From an uncultured bacterium (GTDB taxonomy: Bacteria; Cyanobacteriota; Vampirovibrionia; Gastranaerophilales; Gastranaerophilaceae): DNA of 51,278 nt. The stretch covers positions 1 to 51,278 of the forward strand of contig CASDWH010000001.1 in the NCBI GenBank assembly GCA_949284715.1, given 5' to 3'. Positions 18,387 to 28,095 of the stretch are shown here, piece after piece (positions within the stretch are counted from its first letter, which is position 1; every line of letters starts with the position of its first letter). A program made the position numbers and the translations under genes. The notes below the pieces were generated by a model, which made no database searches, was not told the origin of the DNA, and worked only from the letters and a program-made list of their open reading frames with translations.

Positions 18387-19697
18387 ATGAAAAATAAAGT
18401 AAAATTGTTTTGGTTTATTGTATTAGTGGTTATAGCCGCTATGTACGTAATTATAACCAAACCGACAAAATTAGGTTTAGACCTGGTAGGCGGCTCCCGT
18501 TTGGTTTTAGAAGCACAAACAACGCAAACGCTGCCCGAAATCACACAGGACATGATGAACAGCTTACAATTTGCAATAGAAAACCGGGTTAACAAACTCG
18601 GGGTTGCAGAAACGGTTGTTCAGCGCCAGGGAGATAAAAGACTTGTTGTAGAAATTCCGGATGTAACAGATTTAGAAAAAGCTAAACAGTTTATCGGTGA
18701 AACAGCAGAACTGGAATTTAAAAAACTTGCGATGGTCAATGGCAAACTCGATTGGGTATCTACAGGCCTGACCGGTAAAGACTTAAATAAAGCAATGGTT
18801 TCAAGCAACCCGAACAATGGTGAATGGGTTGTTTCACTTGATTTTAATAATGAAGGAGCAAAGAAATTTTCTGATTTAACAAGAGAATTGACAGGCAAAC
18901 AAATGGCAATTTTCTTTAACGGAGAACTTCAATCAGCACCAAATGTAAATGAGCAAATCACAGGCGGACACGCACAAATTACAGGCGGCGGACAATCCGG
19001 ATTTGCATATGAAGAGGCAAAACAAATGGTTGACCTCTTAAATGCAGGCGCACTTCCTGTGCCGGCAAAAATTATTGAAGAAAATACAGTCGGCCCAACT
19101 CTCGGTGCAGACAGTATTGCGCGTTCAAAGCTCGCAGGCATGATTGGTATCGGGCTTGTAATGATATTCATGGCAGCATACTACAGATTCCCTGGATTAA
19201 TTGCTGACGGCGCTCTATGTATATATGGAATTATTTTATTTGCACTATTTAAAATTATTCCTGTTACCCTGACACTTGCAGGTATTGCCGGTTTTATTCT
19301 AAGCATAGGGATGGCTGTTGATGCTAATATTCTTATATTTGAGAGAACAAAAGAAGAGCTGAAAGCAGGCAGGACTCTGTTTACAGCAATAAACTCAGGA
19401 TTTGACAGAGCGTTTACAAGTATTTTTGACTCAAACGTAACTACTATTATTTCCTGCATAATCTTGTATATGCTGGGAACAAGTATTGTTAAAGGGTTTG
19501 CTCTAACACTTGCTCTCGGGGTTGCTGTTTCAATGTTTACAGCAATAACAGTAACCAGAAACTTTATGCATTTAATCTTCGGAACAGGTGACTTGAAACA
19601 CCCTGAATGGTTCGGTATTAAAAAATCCGAAATCGGAGATGAGTATAAAGCTGTTGAAACTAAACGTGAAAAAGCAAAATTTGGTATTTTAGACTAA
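18387..19697 (+). CDS. secD: Protein translocase subunit SecD
   Basis: SecD, with SecF, uses the proton motive force to pull exported proteins out of the Sec channel on the periplasmic side. The 436-residue chain has an N-terminal membrane segment, the GLDLVGGSRLVLE motif, the P1 head domain (DFNNEGAKKFSDLT, AIFFNGELQSAPNVNEQI) and five C-terminal membrane segments with VGPTLGADSI and GMAVDANILIFERTKEE. GAGGAG precedes the ATG. secF follows after 21 bases. Confidence 0.97.
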   Translation: MKNKVKLFWFIVLVVIAAMYVIITKPTKLGLDLVGGSRLVLEAQTTQTLPEITQDMMNSLQFAIENRVNKLGVAETVVQRQGDKRLVVEIPDVTDLEKAKQFIGETAELEFKKLAMVNGKLDWVSTGLTGKDLNKAMVSSNPNNGEWVVSLDFNNEGAKKFSDLTRELTGKQMAIFFNGELQSAPNVNEQITGGHAQITGGGQSGFAYEEAKQMVDLLNAGALPVPAKIIEENTVGPTLGADSIARSKLAGMIGIGLVMIFMAAYYRFPGLIADGALCIYGIILFALFKIIPVTLTLAGIAGFILSIGMAVDANILIFERTKEELKAGRTLFTAINSGFDRAFTSIFDSNVTTIISCIILYMLGTSIVKGFALTLALGVAVSMFTAITVTRNFMHLIFGTGDLKHPEWFGIKKSEIGDEYKAVETKREKAKFGILD

Positions 19698-19718
19698 ATG
19701 AAGGGCAGGTTATAAATT

Positions 19719-20669
19719 ATGAAATTAGATATAGTAAAAAATAAAATTTGGTTTTTATGCCTCTCAGCATTACTGCTGCTGCCGGGTATTGTAGCGATGG
19801 TGTACTCATCAATAACTTATCCTACTCACACGCCTTTAAAAGTTGGTATAGATTATACCGGAGGGACTACTTTACAATACGGAATTGACAGTACAACACC
19901 GAATGAAAAACTCGGGGAGTTGAGAACAAAACTCGAAGAGAACGGTATTGATAATCCGTATTTACAGGTTATAAATGTTTCTGCCGATAATCAGAAAGAA
20001 GGACTTAAGTCTATTATTTCTATAAGAACTAAATTTATAGAAGAAGGTTCAAATATAACAAATCAAATTACCGAGATAATGAATAAAGAATATTCATCAG
20101 CCGAACTTTTGCAGGTATCATCAGTCGGCCCGACTCTGGGAAGTGAATTGTTTAAAAATGCAGTTATTGCCCTCTCTCTTGCAATCTTGGGTATAATATT
20201 CTATTTAACAGTAAGGTTCCAATTTGATTATGCACTTGCAGCAATTCTCGGGCTGGTGCATGATGTTCTTTTTATCCTCGGAGTATTCTCTATTATGGGA
20301 TTAGTCTGGGATGTTCAAATTGACGGATTGTTTATAACGGCACTCTTAACCGTTGTAGGGTTTTCTGTCCACGATACAATTGTCGTATTTGACCGTGTAA
20401 GAGAAAACCTCAAATACTATTCCAAAAAGATGACATTTGGCGAAATAGTTAATTTCTCTATACACCAGACACTCGCAAGAAGTATTAATACATCTTTAAC
20501 AACTGTTTTGACATTGCTTGCACTTTACTTATTCGGCGGAGTTACAACAAGAGATTTTGTACTTGCAATGATGCTCGGTATAATCATCGGAACTTATTCA
20601 AGTATTTTCTTCTGCGCTTCGCTTGTTGATATGTGGAGAGAAGGTGCTAAGAAAAAACAGGCTGCGTAA
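19719..20669 (+). CDS. secF: Protein translocase subunit SecF
   Basis: This is the partner of SecD in the export motor. The 316-residue protein has the first membrane segment, the IDYTGGTTLQYG motif, a short periplasmic domain and five C-terminal membrane segments with SSVGPTLGSELF, GFSVHDTIVVFDRVREN and SINTSLTTVLTLLALYLFGG. It is co-transcribed with secD and followed by a strong terminator. Confidence 0.97.
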   Translation: MKLDIVKNKIWFLCLSALLLLPGIVAMVYSSITYPTHTPLKVGIDYTGGTTLQYGIDSTTPNEKLGELRTKLEENGIDNPYLQVINVSADNQKEGLKSIISIRTKFIEEGSNITNQITEIMNKEYSSAELLQVSSVGPTLGSELFKNAVIALSLAILGIIFYLTVRFQFDYALAAILGLVHDVLFILGVFSIMGLVWDVQIDGLFITALLTVVGFSVHDTIVVFDRVRENLKYYSKKMTFGEIVNFSIHQTLARSINTSLTTVLTLLALYLFGGVTTRDFVLAMMLGIIIGTYSSIFFCASLVDMWREGAKKKQAA

Positions 20670-20689
20670 ATCAGTTTTTAGTTTATATA

Positions 20690-20730
20690 ACAAAACACAG
20701 GAGCTATATTAATATGCTCCTGTGTTTTGT
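20690..20730 (+). terminator. Terminator of secD-secF
   Basis: A 15-bp perfect stem (20690-20704 with 20716-20730) has an 11-base loop, and its descending arm ends in a T-rich run. It lies 20 bases after the secF stop codon. Confidence 0.85.
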
Positions 20731-20773
20731 TGAGAATCGTATTTTTCTTAATATATTCTTAAAAAACTCCCTC

Positions 20774-20801
20774 TTGCCTGTAATCTTTGATGTGCGATAA
20801 T
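20774..20801 (+). promoter_or_regulatory. Extended -10 promoter for the radical SAM gene
   Basis: TTGCCT (20774-20779) and GATAAT (20796-20801) are separated by 16 bases, with TGC directly before the -10 box. The start site would fall at about 20808, where the GGAGGG ribosome binding site begins, giving a very short leader. Confidence 0.45.
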
Positions 20802-20818
20802 AAAACCGGAGGGCGGTA

Positions 20819-21445
20819 ATGAATACCTTAGTTTATTCAATAGAACAAACCGAAAATCCTGAAACATTATACATAAATCTGACCAACTCATGTACAAACA
20901 ACTGCATTTTTTGCCTGAGAACGCAAAAAGACGATATCTGCGGCAAAGAAATGTGGCTTGAGAACGAAAACTTTTCGGTTGAAGATATTATTAAGCAATT
21001 TGAACAATTTTCTGTACCCAGAACTGTTTGTTTCTGCGGTTATGGGGAACCAATGCTCAGACTTGAACTGCTAAAAGCTTTTGCTAAATATTTAAAAGAA
21101 AACCACCCTGATATCTATATAAGAGTAAACACAAACGGACATGCTAATGCTATACAGAAAAGGAATATTCTGCCGGAATTAAAAGGGCTTGTTGATGAGT
21201 TTTCAGTAAGTCTTAACGGTTCCAGTGAAGAGGAGTATAACAGCTTATCCAAACCCCGTATACACAATGCATACGACGAAGTTAAAAAATTCATCAAAGC
21301 TGCTGCGGAAAGCGGCTTTACCGTCATTGCAACAGTCGTAACCGGATATGTCAGCGGAGTGCCGGATGCGGAGAAATGCAAAAATATTGCGGAATCACTG
21401 GGTGCAAAATTCCGAGCAAGAGAATTTATACCTAACGGTTATTAA
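20819..21445 (+). CDS. Small radical SAM protein
   Basis: The CTNNCIFC motif (Cys25, Cys29, Cys32) binds the [4Fe-4S] cluster used to cleave S-adenosylmethionine. GYGEPML is the SAM-binding GGE-type motif, and VSLNGSSEEEY follows. The 208-residue length and the N-terminus resemble the TatD-associated radical SAM family, but tatD is not in the window and I am not certain of the subfamily. GGAGGG precedes the ATG. It probably heads a transcript with the two genes that follow (17-base and 1-base gaps). The substrate is unknown. Confidence 0.85.
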   Translation: MNTLVYSIEQTENPETLYINLTNSCTNNCIFCLRTQKDDICGKEMWLENENFSVEDIIKQFEQFSVPRTVCFCGYGEPMLRLELLKAFAKYLKENHPDIYIRVNTNGHANAIQKRNILPELKGLVDEFSVSLNGSSEEEYNSLSKPRIHNAYDEVKKFIKAAAESGFTVIATVVTGYVSGVPDAEKCKNIAESLGAKFRAREFIPNGY

Positions 21446-21462
21446 TATCTGAAAGGGAATAT

Positions 21463-21873
21463 ATGCAGGTACAAAAAATTACAAACACAAACAATACACC
21501 GGCTTTTAACGGAATAATAGATATTATTCCTGGAGATTTAAGCTACAGGCCTGCAAAATATGTACGTAAAGCTTACAATACAATGGAAAACCTCATAAAA
21601 GATAAACCCTTTAACCTCTATATCCGCCAAAATCACCAAAAAGACACAGTTAGTGTAATTGCACAAAAAGAAAATGATTTTATAAAAAATAAAGGCTTGC
21701 GTGTTGAATACACCGCATCATCCTCTTTAGATATATATGATAAACTGGCAGCTTTAGCGGTTGACACGTACGATGTAATGGCTAATTCTCAGCCAAAATC
21801 ATTAAAACAAAAATTTAAAAATCTTTTTATAAAGCAGAGCTTTAAATTTACAATAAAGAAAGGACAAAAATAA
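21463..21873 (+). CDS. Small protein with N-terminal AF-x-G motif, unknown function
   Basis: The 136-residue protein starts MQVQKITNTNNTPAFNG and continues IIDIIPG. The AFNG-I-I-D stretch matches AFKG-V-L-D at the same distance from the N-terminus in the unrelated membrane protein at 45821. The rest is mixed alpha/beta with a strongly basic C-terminus (about 108-136, many Lys). No signal peptide or membrane segment is seen. GAAAGGGA precedes the ATG. The stop codon is one base before the acyl-CoA synthetase start, so the two are coupled. Confidence 0.75.
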   Translation: MQVQKITNTNNTPAFNGIIDIIPGDLSYRPAKYVRKAYNTMENLIKDKPFNLYIRQNHQKDTVSVIAQKENDFIKNKGLRVEYTASSSLDIYDKLAALAVDTYDVMANSQPKSLKQKFKNLFIKQSFKFTIKKGQK

Positions 21874-21874
21874 A

Positions 21875-24034
21875 ATGAACGCGTTAGACAAAATTATGAA
21901 GCCAAAATCAATTGCGGTTATTGGTGCATCAACAAAAGAACACACTATTGGTTCTGATTTGATGAAAAGATTACAAGAGTACAAATTTAATGGTAAGATT
22001 TATCCCGTTAACCCGAAAGGCGGGATTATTGAAGGCTTACAAGCGTATACATCAGTATTGGAAGTCCCGGAAGAAGTTGATTTAGCAATTATTGTAGTTA
22101 ATTCAAAATTTGTTTTATCAACTCTTGACCAGTGTCATGAAAAAGGAATCAAGGGTGTATGTATAATTACTGCCGGATTTAAAGAAACAGGCGCAGAAGG
22201 TGCTGAACTTGAAAAACAATTAGTTGCAAAACTTAAAGAATACGGCATGAGATGCGTCGGGCCTAACTGCCTCGGCGTTGTAAATACTCACCCGGATATC
22301 AGAATGGACGGATGCTTTGCAGAAAGCCTGCCGGAGCGCGGAAATATTGGTTTTGTTTCACAATCAGGCGCTTTAGGCGGCGGTATTTTGAATATTTTAA
22401 AAGATTTAAATCTTGGTTTTGCACAATTTATTTCTATCGGAAATCAGGCTGATGTTAATGCTGAAACTGCAATTGAGTACTGGGAAAACGATGACGATGT
22501 AAAACAAATTCTTCTTTATATGGAATCAATTCAAAACCCGTCTAATTTCAGAAAACTTGCCTCCAGAGTTTCTAAAAAGAAACCTATTCTGGCGTTAAAA
22601 TCCGGACGCTCAGCAGCAGGAGCGTCAGCAGCATCTTCGCACACAGGCTCACTTGCCGGTGCTGATAAAGCGGCCGCTGCTTTACTCCAACAATCAGGTG
22701 TAATCAGAGAATTTTCTCTTCAAAACCTGTTTGAAACAGCAAAAGTATTTGCAAACTGTCCTATTCCCAAAGGCGACAGAGTTGCAATTATTACTAACTC
22801 AGGCGGCCCGGGCATCATGGCTACAGACGCAGTTTGCGAATACGGTATGCAAATGGCTAAGATTACTGATGAAACAAAAGCAAAATTAAGAAGTTTCTTA
22901 CCTGCGGCTGCATCTGTTAAAAACCCGATTGATATGATTGCATCTGCACCTATTGAACACTATAAACAAACTTTAGAAACAGTTATTGCTGATGAAAATG
23001 TCGATATGATTATAACAATCTATCTTCCGTTCTTAGGTTTAAAAGATATTGATGTAGCACAAGCTTTGATGGAAATTAAAGCTAAAAATCCGCAAAAACC
23101 GATTATCGGTGTATTTATGACAAAGAATGAATTCTTTACGAAGATTTCTGATATGGATGTTAATATGCCGTTCTTTATGTACGCAGAGCAAGCAGCAGAC
23201 GGCTTGAACAGACTTAACCAACAAAGATTATGGATGGAAAGACCTGAAGGCAAAATTCCTTGCTATGACGTAGACAGAGCAAAAGTTGAAAAAATTATTG
23301 CAAAATCTGTTGCAGAAGGCAGAGCGCAATTAACTACCTTAGAATCAATTGATGTTCTTCAAGCGTACGGTATCAGAGCTTGCAAATACGGTCTTGCAAC
23401 TAATGAAGAAGAAGTTGTTGAACTCGGCAACTCTATCGGATATCCGGTTGTTATGAAAATGACTTCAAAAACAACATCACACAAAACAGATGTTGGCGGT
23501 GTAAGAGTTAATATTAAATCAGAAGAACAATTAAGAGCTGAATATAAAGACCTTCTTGCTAAACTTGAAGAAAAAGGACTCCTTGACGGTTTAGAAGGTG
23601 TTATTATTCAGGAAATGGTAAAAGGCAGCCGTGAAATGGTTTGCGGTATTGCAACAGACCCGCAATACGGCCCGATGATGATGTTTGGTCTGGGCGGTGT
23701 TTTTGTTGAGGTTATGAAAGATGTAACCTTCAGAGTTGCTCCTTTGACAGATGTTGATGCAATGGAAATGATTAAATCAGTTAAAGCGTACAAACTGTTG
23801 GAAGGTGCAAGAGGAACAAAACCGGCTCAAATCGGCCAAATTCAAGAAACCTTGCTAAGACTTTCTCAATTAGTATCCGATTTCAAATACATTGATGAAT
23901 TAGATATTAACCCGTTATTAATTTCAGAATCAACAGGTGAAGGTATTGCAGTAGACGGGCGTATTAAAGTAAGACTAGAAGAAGCACAAAAAGCTTTGAA
24001 TACTTCTTGCTCAGCCTGCTCTTGCTGCGGATAA
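21875..24034 (+). CDS. ADP-forming acetate/acyl-CoA ligase, alpha-beta fusion
   Basis: The enzyme converts acyl-CoA, ADP and phosphate to the acid, CoA and ATP, giving substrate-level phosphorylation in fermentation. The order is a CoA-binding domain (KSIAVIGASTKEHTIG), succinyl-CoA-ligase-like domains with GFVSQSGALGGGI and the phosphohistidine motif SSHTGSLAG (His near 256), NSGGPGIMATDA, then an ATP-grasp domain (GYPVVMKMTSKTTSHKTDVGGV, FGLGGVFVEV, ELDINPLL). The 719-residue length fits the fused form. It ends in CSACSCCG, an extra cysteine-rich tail. GAAAGGA precedes the start. Confidence 0.92.
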   Translation: MNALDKIMKPKSIAVIGASTKEHTIGSDLMKRLQEYKFNGKIYPVNPKGGIIEGLQAYTSVLEVPEEVDLAIIVVNSKFVLSTLDQCHEKGIKGVCIITAGFKETGAEGAELEKQLVAKLKEYGMRCVGPNCLGVVNTHPDIRMDGCFAESLPERGNIGFVSQSGALGGGILNILKDLNLGFAQFISIGNQADVNAETAIEYWENDDDVKQILLYMESIQNPSNFRKLASRVSKKKPILALKSGRSAAGASAASSHTGSLAGADKAAAALLQQSGVIREFSLQNLFETAKVFANCPIPKGDRVAIITNSGGPGIMATDAVCEYGMQMAKITDETKAKLRSFLPAAASVKNPIDMIASAPIEHYKQTLETVIADENVDMIITIYLPFLGLKDIDVAQALMEIKAKNPQKPIIGVFMTKNEFFTKISDMDVNMPFFMYAEQAADGLNRLNQQRLWMERPEGKIPCYDVDRAKVEKIIAKSVAEGRAQLTTLESIDVLQAYGIRACKYGLATNEEEVVELGNSIGYPVVMKMTSKTTSHKTDVGGVRVNIKSEEQLRAEYKDLLAKLEEKGLLDGLEGVIIQEMVKGSREMVCGIATDPQYGPMMMFGLGGVFVEVMKDVTFRVAPLTDVDAMEMIKSVKAYKLLEGARGTKPAQIGQIQETLLRLSQLVSDFKYIDELDINPLLISESTGEGIAVDGRIKVRLEEAQKALNTSCSACSCCG

Positions 24035-24059
24035 CGGCAGATAAAAGAACCAGAAAGAA

Positions 24060-24088
24060 AACAGACTCCAAATATTTTGGAGTCTGTT
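24060..24088 (+). terminator. Terminator after the acyl-CoA ligase gene
   Basis: An inverted repeat of up to 13 bp (AACAGACTCCAAA with TTTGGAGTCTGTT) has a three-base loop if fully paired. A T-rich tail follows. Confidence 0.75.
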
Positions 24089-24173
24089 CTTCTATTAAAA
24101 TAACTTCCCCGATAAGGGAAATAGAAAATATTTTTTATTTATACTAAAATATTTTTATGAGGGGGAATTAAAT

Positions 24174-26753
24174 ATGAGAAAGCTCGTTTTTTTATTTGCG
24201 TTTTTTATTTTTATGCTTAACCCTGTTATTGCAGGTGATTATACAGTACATAAGCTTGATAACGGCCAAACCGTTGTTATTCAAGAGGAACATAATAACC
24301 CGATTGTCACAATAGATACCTGGATAAAAACAGGTTCTGTTGATGAAAACGACGTAAATAACGGGGTGTCTCATTTTCTGGAACACCTGTTTTTCAAAGG
24401 GACTAAAGCACACCCGGCAGGAGAATTTGATAAACTACTTGAATCAAAAGGCGCAGTTATTAATGCTGCGACAAGTAAAGATTTTACCCATTACTACATA
24501 GTAATCCCCTCTAAGTTTTTTGATTTGGCTCTATCGCTGCATTCAGATATGCTGCTTAATCCACAGATTCCAAGAAAAGAATTAGAAAAAGAACGAAAAG
24601 TTGTATTGGAAGAAATTTCCAAGAATGAAAGCGATCCGGATAGAAAGCTCTACAAAAACCTGACTTCAATAATGTACACAGACCATCCTTATAAAAGAGA
24701 AGTCATTGGTACATCTAAAATTATAGAAACAATAAGACGGGAAGAAATTCTTGAATATTATAACTCCCACTACGCTCCTACGAATATGGTTACAGTAATC
24801 GTTGGGGATGTAAACACTCAGGATGTTCTTAATAAAATATCAAAGAATTTTGTATCAGAACCGAGGAAGATAGAAAAAAACACATTCAAACGTGAAAAAG
24901 CTTTAACTGAAAAGAAAGTCTATACTGAAAAGGCAGATGTTAATTCCGGCTATCTTCTCATGGGGTTTAGAGGTGCGCCGATAGCCGATAATGACACATA
25001 CGCACTGGATGTTCTTGCAACAATTCTTGGTGACGGAAGAAGTTCAAGACTCTATCAGACAATAAAAGAAAATAAACAGCTTGCTTATTCTATAAGTGCA
25101 TCGAATTCATCTATGCGTGATGACGGTATTTTTTATATAAGTGCAAAATTCACGCCTAAAAATATCGAAAAAGTAGAAAAAGCAATTTTTGCAGAAATTG
25201 AAAACATCAAGAAATACGGAGTTACAGATAAAGAACTCAATATTGGCAAAAGTATTATTGAAAAAGATACATACTACTCCAGAGAATCTGTTTCTAATAT
25301 TGCAACAGGAATAGGCTATACACTTGCTTTAACCGACAATCCTGATTATTACAGAGATTATCTTGGTAATATTGCAAAAGTTACGGCAGATGATGTTAAA
25401 CGTGCAGCAAACAAATATCTGGCAGAGAATAAAGCCGCCGTTTCAATACTGCTTCCTAATGATAAAAATGAAGTTAAAACAAGCTGCACCTCAACAACTA
25501 TTACCCCGCCGGTTCTCAACGAACAGAACGGTAATTACAAAAAATATACACTTGGGAATAATGCGAAACTGCTGCTTACCCAAAATGATGCCAATGATAT
25601 CTTAGCTATAGAGATTCTGATAAAAGGCGGTGATTTTCTTGAAAAAATACCGGGGACAGCAATGCTTACCGCAGGACTTATGAAACAGGGTTCTGAAAAA
25701 TACACATCAGAAGAGCTGGCAAAACTGTTAGACGAAAATGGTATAAAAATAAGCTTTGCCTCTGCTTCCGATTACTTTGCTGTAAGCCTTCTAACAACTA
25801 AATCAAAAGAAAGACAAGCTCTTGAAATTCTGGATGAAGTAATAAACCACCCTAAATTTGACGACTATGAACTCGAAAAAAAACGGGCGGAAATTTTACA
25901 AAGAATAAAGCAGTCGGAAGATGAACCGCTAATGCTTGCAGTTGATGAACTAAAATCACTTATTTATGCAGGCAGTGTATATGGCAGTTCAAATACAATA
26001 CTTGAAAAATCGCTGCCGCAGATTACAAGAAATGATATTCTGGAATTTTATAACAGATTATTTAATTCAAAAAATTTAATAATCTCCGTTAACGGAAAAA
26101 TTGATGAACAACTTTTAACTGACACCTTCAGCAAAATGTTTACTGAAAAATCAGAACCTGAATTCTGTTATAATAATATAAACATTTCACCCCTCAAAGA
26201 ATATAAAGAAAGCACAGTACACAAGCCTGAATTAAAAACCACATGGATAATACTGGGCTGGAGAACAGATGGAATTGTTAACGAAAAAGATTATGCTGTT
26301 TTTGAAGTTATTGATACAATTCTTGGTTCGGGAATGAGTTCAAGATTATTTAGAAACCTTCGAGAAGAAGAGGGGCTTGCATATCAATTAGGCTCCTCTT
26401 ACTCCCCAAAAGTTAAATCAGGAGTTTTCTTAACCTATATCGGCACAAACCCGAAAACAGCAGAACAGTCTAAAACAAAGCTTCTTGAAGAAATATCACG
26501 TATAAAAAAAGAATTTGTATCAGAGAAAGAATTAAGAGATGCAAAAGACAGAATAGCCGGCTCATACATAATCGGTCTAGAAACGAATTCCGATAAAGCA
26601 ACAATGACAGCACACGATGAACTTATCTGCAAAAATCTGTACAGAAACGGAGAATACCTTAAACTAATAGATTCTGTTACCGTATCAGATATTATAGAAA
26701 CAGCAAATAAGTATTTAAATGATATTTATGTACTTTCTGTAGTAGGAAATTAA
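24174..26753 (+). CDS. Secreted M16 zinc metallopeptidase, two-domain type
   Basis: The signal peptide MRKLVFLFAFFIFMLNPVIA sends this 859-residue protein to the periplasm. The N-terminal half carries the inverted zinc motif HFLEH (His67, Glu70, His71) and the downstream Glu of LEEI (about 147). The C-terminal half is a second M16 pair without HxxEH but with the family R/Y region (SGMSSRLFRNLREEEGLAY). Such proteins form a clam-shell chamber that degrades peptides. TATACT stands about 20 bases upstream, GAGGGGG precedes the ATG, and a terminator follows. Confidence 0.92.
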   Translation: MRKLVFLFAFFIFMLNPVIAGDYTVHKLDNGQTVVIQEEHNNPIVTIDTWIKTGSVDENDVNNGVSHFLEHLFFKGTKAHPAGEFDKLLESKGAVINAATSKDFTHYYIVIPSKFFDLALSLHSDMLLNPQIPRKELEKERKVVLEEISKNESDPDRKLYKNLTSIMYTDHPYKREVIGTSKIIETIRREEILEYYNSHYAPTNMVTVIVGDVNTQDVLNKISKNFVSEPRKIEKNTFKREKALTEKKVYTEKADVNSGYLLMGFRGAPIADNDTYALDVLATILGDGRSSRLYQTIKENKQLAYSISASNSSMRDDGIFYISAKFTPKNIEKVEKAIFAEIENIKKYGVTDKELNIGKSIIEKDTYYSRESVSNIATGIGYTLALTDNPDYYRDYLGNIAKVTADDVKRAANKYLAENKAAVSILLPNDKNEVKTSCTSTTITPPVLNEQNGNYKKYTLGNNAKLLLTQNDANDILAIEILIKGGDFLEKIPGTAMLTAGLMKQGSEKYTSEELAKLLDENGIKISFASASDYFAVSLLTTKSKERQALEILDEVINHPKFDDYELEKKRAEILQRIKQSEDEPLMLAVDELKSLIYAGSVYGSSNTILEKSLPQITRNDILEFYNRLFNSKNLIISVNGKIDEQLLTDTFSKMFTEKSEPEFCYNNINISPLKEYKESTVHKPELKTTWIILGWRTDGIVNEKDYAVFEVIDTILGSGMSSRLFRNLREEEGLAYQLGSSYSPKVKSGVFLTYIGTNPKTAEQSKTKLLEEISRIKKEFVSEKELRDAKDRIAGSYIIGLETNSDKATMTAHDELICKNLYRNGEYLKLIDSVTVSDIIETANKYLNDIYVLSVVGN

Positions 26754-26764
26754 AATTATTACTG

Positions 26765-26787
26765 ACCCGGAAATAATATTTCCGGGT
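26765..26787 (+). terminator. Terminator after the first M16 gene
   Basis: A 10-bp perfect stem (ACCCGGAAAT with ATTTCCGGGT) has a three-base loop, then TCTTATTTT. It separates the two M16 genes into different transcripts. Confidence 0.8.
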
Positions 26788-26811
26788 TCTTATTTTAATC
26801 CTCGATTTTAA

Positions 26812-26840
26812 TTGCTAATTTATTAGGTTTGTGCAATAAT
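26812..26840 (+). promoter_or_regulatory. Promoter for a leaderless start at 26847
   Basis: TTGCTA (26812-26817), 17 bases, then AATAAT (26835-26840) with TGC just before it (extended -10). The ATG is six bases after the -10 box and there is no ribosome binding site. Confidence 0.5.
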
Positions 26841-26846
26841 CACGAT

Positions 26847-28055
26847 ATGAAAGAATTTAAACTAAAAAACGGAATCTGTGTCGGATATAAAAATAATCCA
26901 AATACACCAAGAATTGCTTTAACACTAAACATAAAAATAAATGAAGAAGAGATTACCCCGGGAGTATATGCTTTAATGAGCAGACTTCTTCAACAGGGAA
27001 CTTCAACTTATACATCAGAAGAACTTGCTAATATTCTTGATGAAAATGCCATTGAATTTTCGTCTGAATTGAAACAGGATTACTTAAGCTTTAGAGTAGT
27101 ATGTTTAAATGAAGATTTTAATTTATCTTTAAATCTTCTGGATGATATTGTAAAAAATTCAACATTTCAAGAATTTGATAAAGAATTAATTAAACTAAAA
27201 GGTGAATACTCTGCGGAACTTGATTCTAACAGGGCCAAAGTGTCTGATGAATTTATTAAAACAATATTTGCCGGACATATGTACGGACATACTTACACTA
27301 CTGTACTGGAAAATGTAGATAACATTACCAAAGATGATGTTATTAATGCATATAAAAACATTTTATATCACGGTAAAAAAATTATTTCTGTTGTCGGAGA
27401 TATCAGTTCTAATGATTTAGAAAATTTTCTTAATTGTACACTTGCAGATTTACCTAACGACGATATTAAATCCGATACAATTAAAATTCCGGTATTAGAG
27501 AAACAAAAATATAGTGAAATAAACAAGGCTGACGCACAGCAGGCACAGATACTGCAAGGCTGGCTTGTTCCTACAGTAAACTCCGTAGAATATCCTGCTA
27601 TTGCGGTTTTAAATACAATACTTGGTGCCAGCGGACTATCCTCAAGATTATTTCTGGAACTAAGAGATAAAAAAGGACTTGCTTATACTGTTAGAAGTGC
27701 TTACCGCTCTTTTGAAAAAAGCGCGCTTTTTCATATTTATATCGGAACAGAACCTAAAAACGTAGAAGTTTCACTGCGCGGCTTTGAAGAAGAAATTAAT
27801 AAAATAAAAACAATTCCTGTCACTAATGAGGAACTGAAAGCTGCTAAAAATAATATTCTTGGCAGACAACAGTTTATATCTGAAACAAATGCCCAGCAAG
27901 CAAACATTTCTGCTAACTACGCTATAATGGGATTCGGGTTCAATTTTCAGCAAACGCTTATTGAGAATATTAAAAACGTAACACCTCAAATGGTTATGGA
28001 TGCGGCAAACAAATTTCTGAACAACAACTACGTAATTGCTATTATCTGTCCGTAA
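26847..28055 (+). CDS. M16-family protein without the zinc site
   Basis: About 402 residues, equal to one M16 pair. It resembles the C-terminal half of the preceding protease (LLQQGTSTYTSEELANILDENAIEFS against GLMKQGSEKYTSEELAKLLDENG) and keeps the R/Y region SGLSSRLFLELRDKKGLAYT. HxxEH is absent (MSRLLQQGT at that place), so it is not a peptidase by itself. No signal peptide is seen, which suggests a cytoplasmic location, unlike its paralogue. I start at ATG 26847; an upstream TTG (26829) is possible. A regulatory or partner role with another M16 subunit is conjecture. Confidence 0.8.
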   Translation: MKEFKLKNGICVGYKNNPNTPRIALTLNIKINEEEITPGVYALMSRLLQQGTSTYTSEELANILDENAIEFSSELKQDYLSFRVVCLNEDFNLSLNLLDDIVKNSTFQEFDKELIKLKGEYSAELDSNRAKVSDEFIKTIFAGHMYGHTYTTVLENVDNITKDDVINAYKNILYHGKKIISVVGDISSNDLENFLNCTLADLPNDDIKSDTIKIPVLEKQKYSEINKADAQQAQILQGWLVPTVNSVEYPAIAVLNTILGASGLSSRLFLELRDKKGLAYTVRSAYRSFEKSALFHIYIGTEPKNVEVSLRGFEEEINKIKTIPVTNEELKAAKNNILGRQQFISETNAQQANISANYAIMGFGFNFQQTLIENIKNVTPQMVMDAANKFLNNNYVIAIICP

Positions 28056-28095
28056 TTGATAAGTTTCCAGAATAAATCACAATTAAACCATTTAA

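Noticed and set aside
18218-18595. 125-codon minus-strand frame across the dapA end and secD start
   Set aside because: It runs antisense to two certain genes and their spacer.
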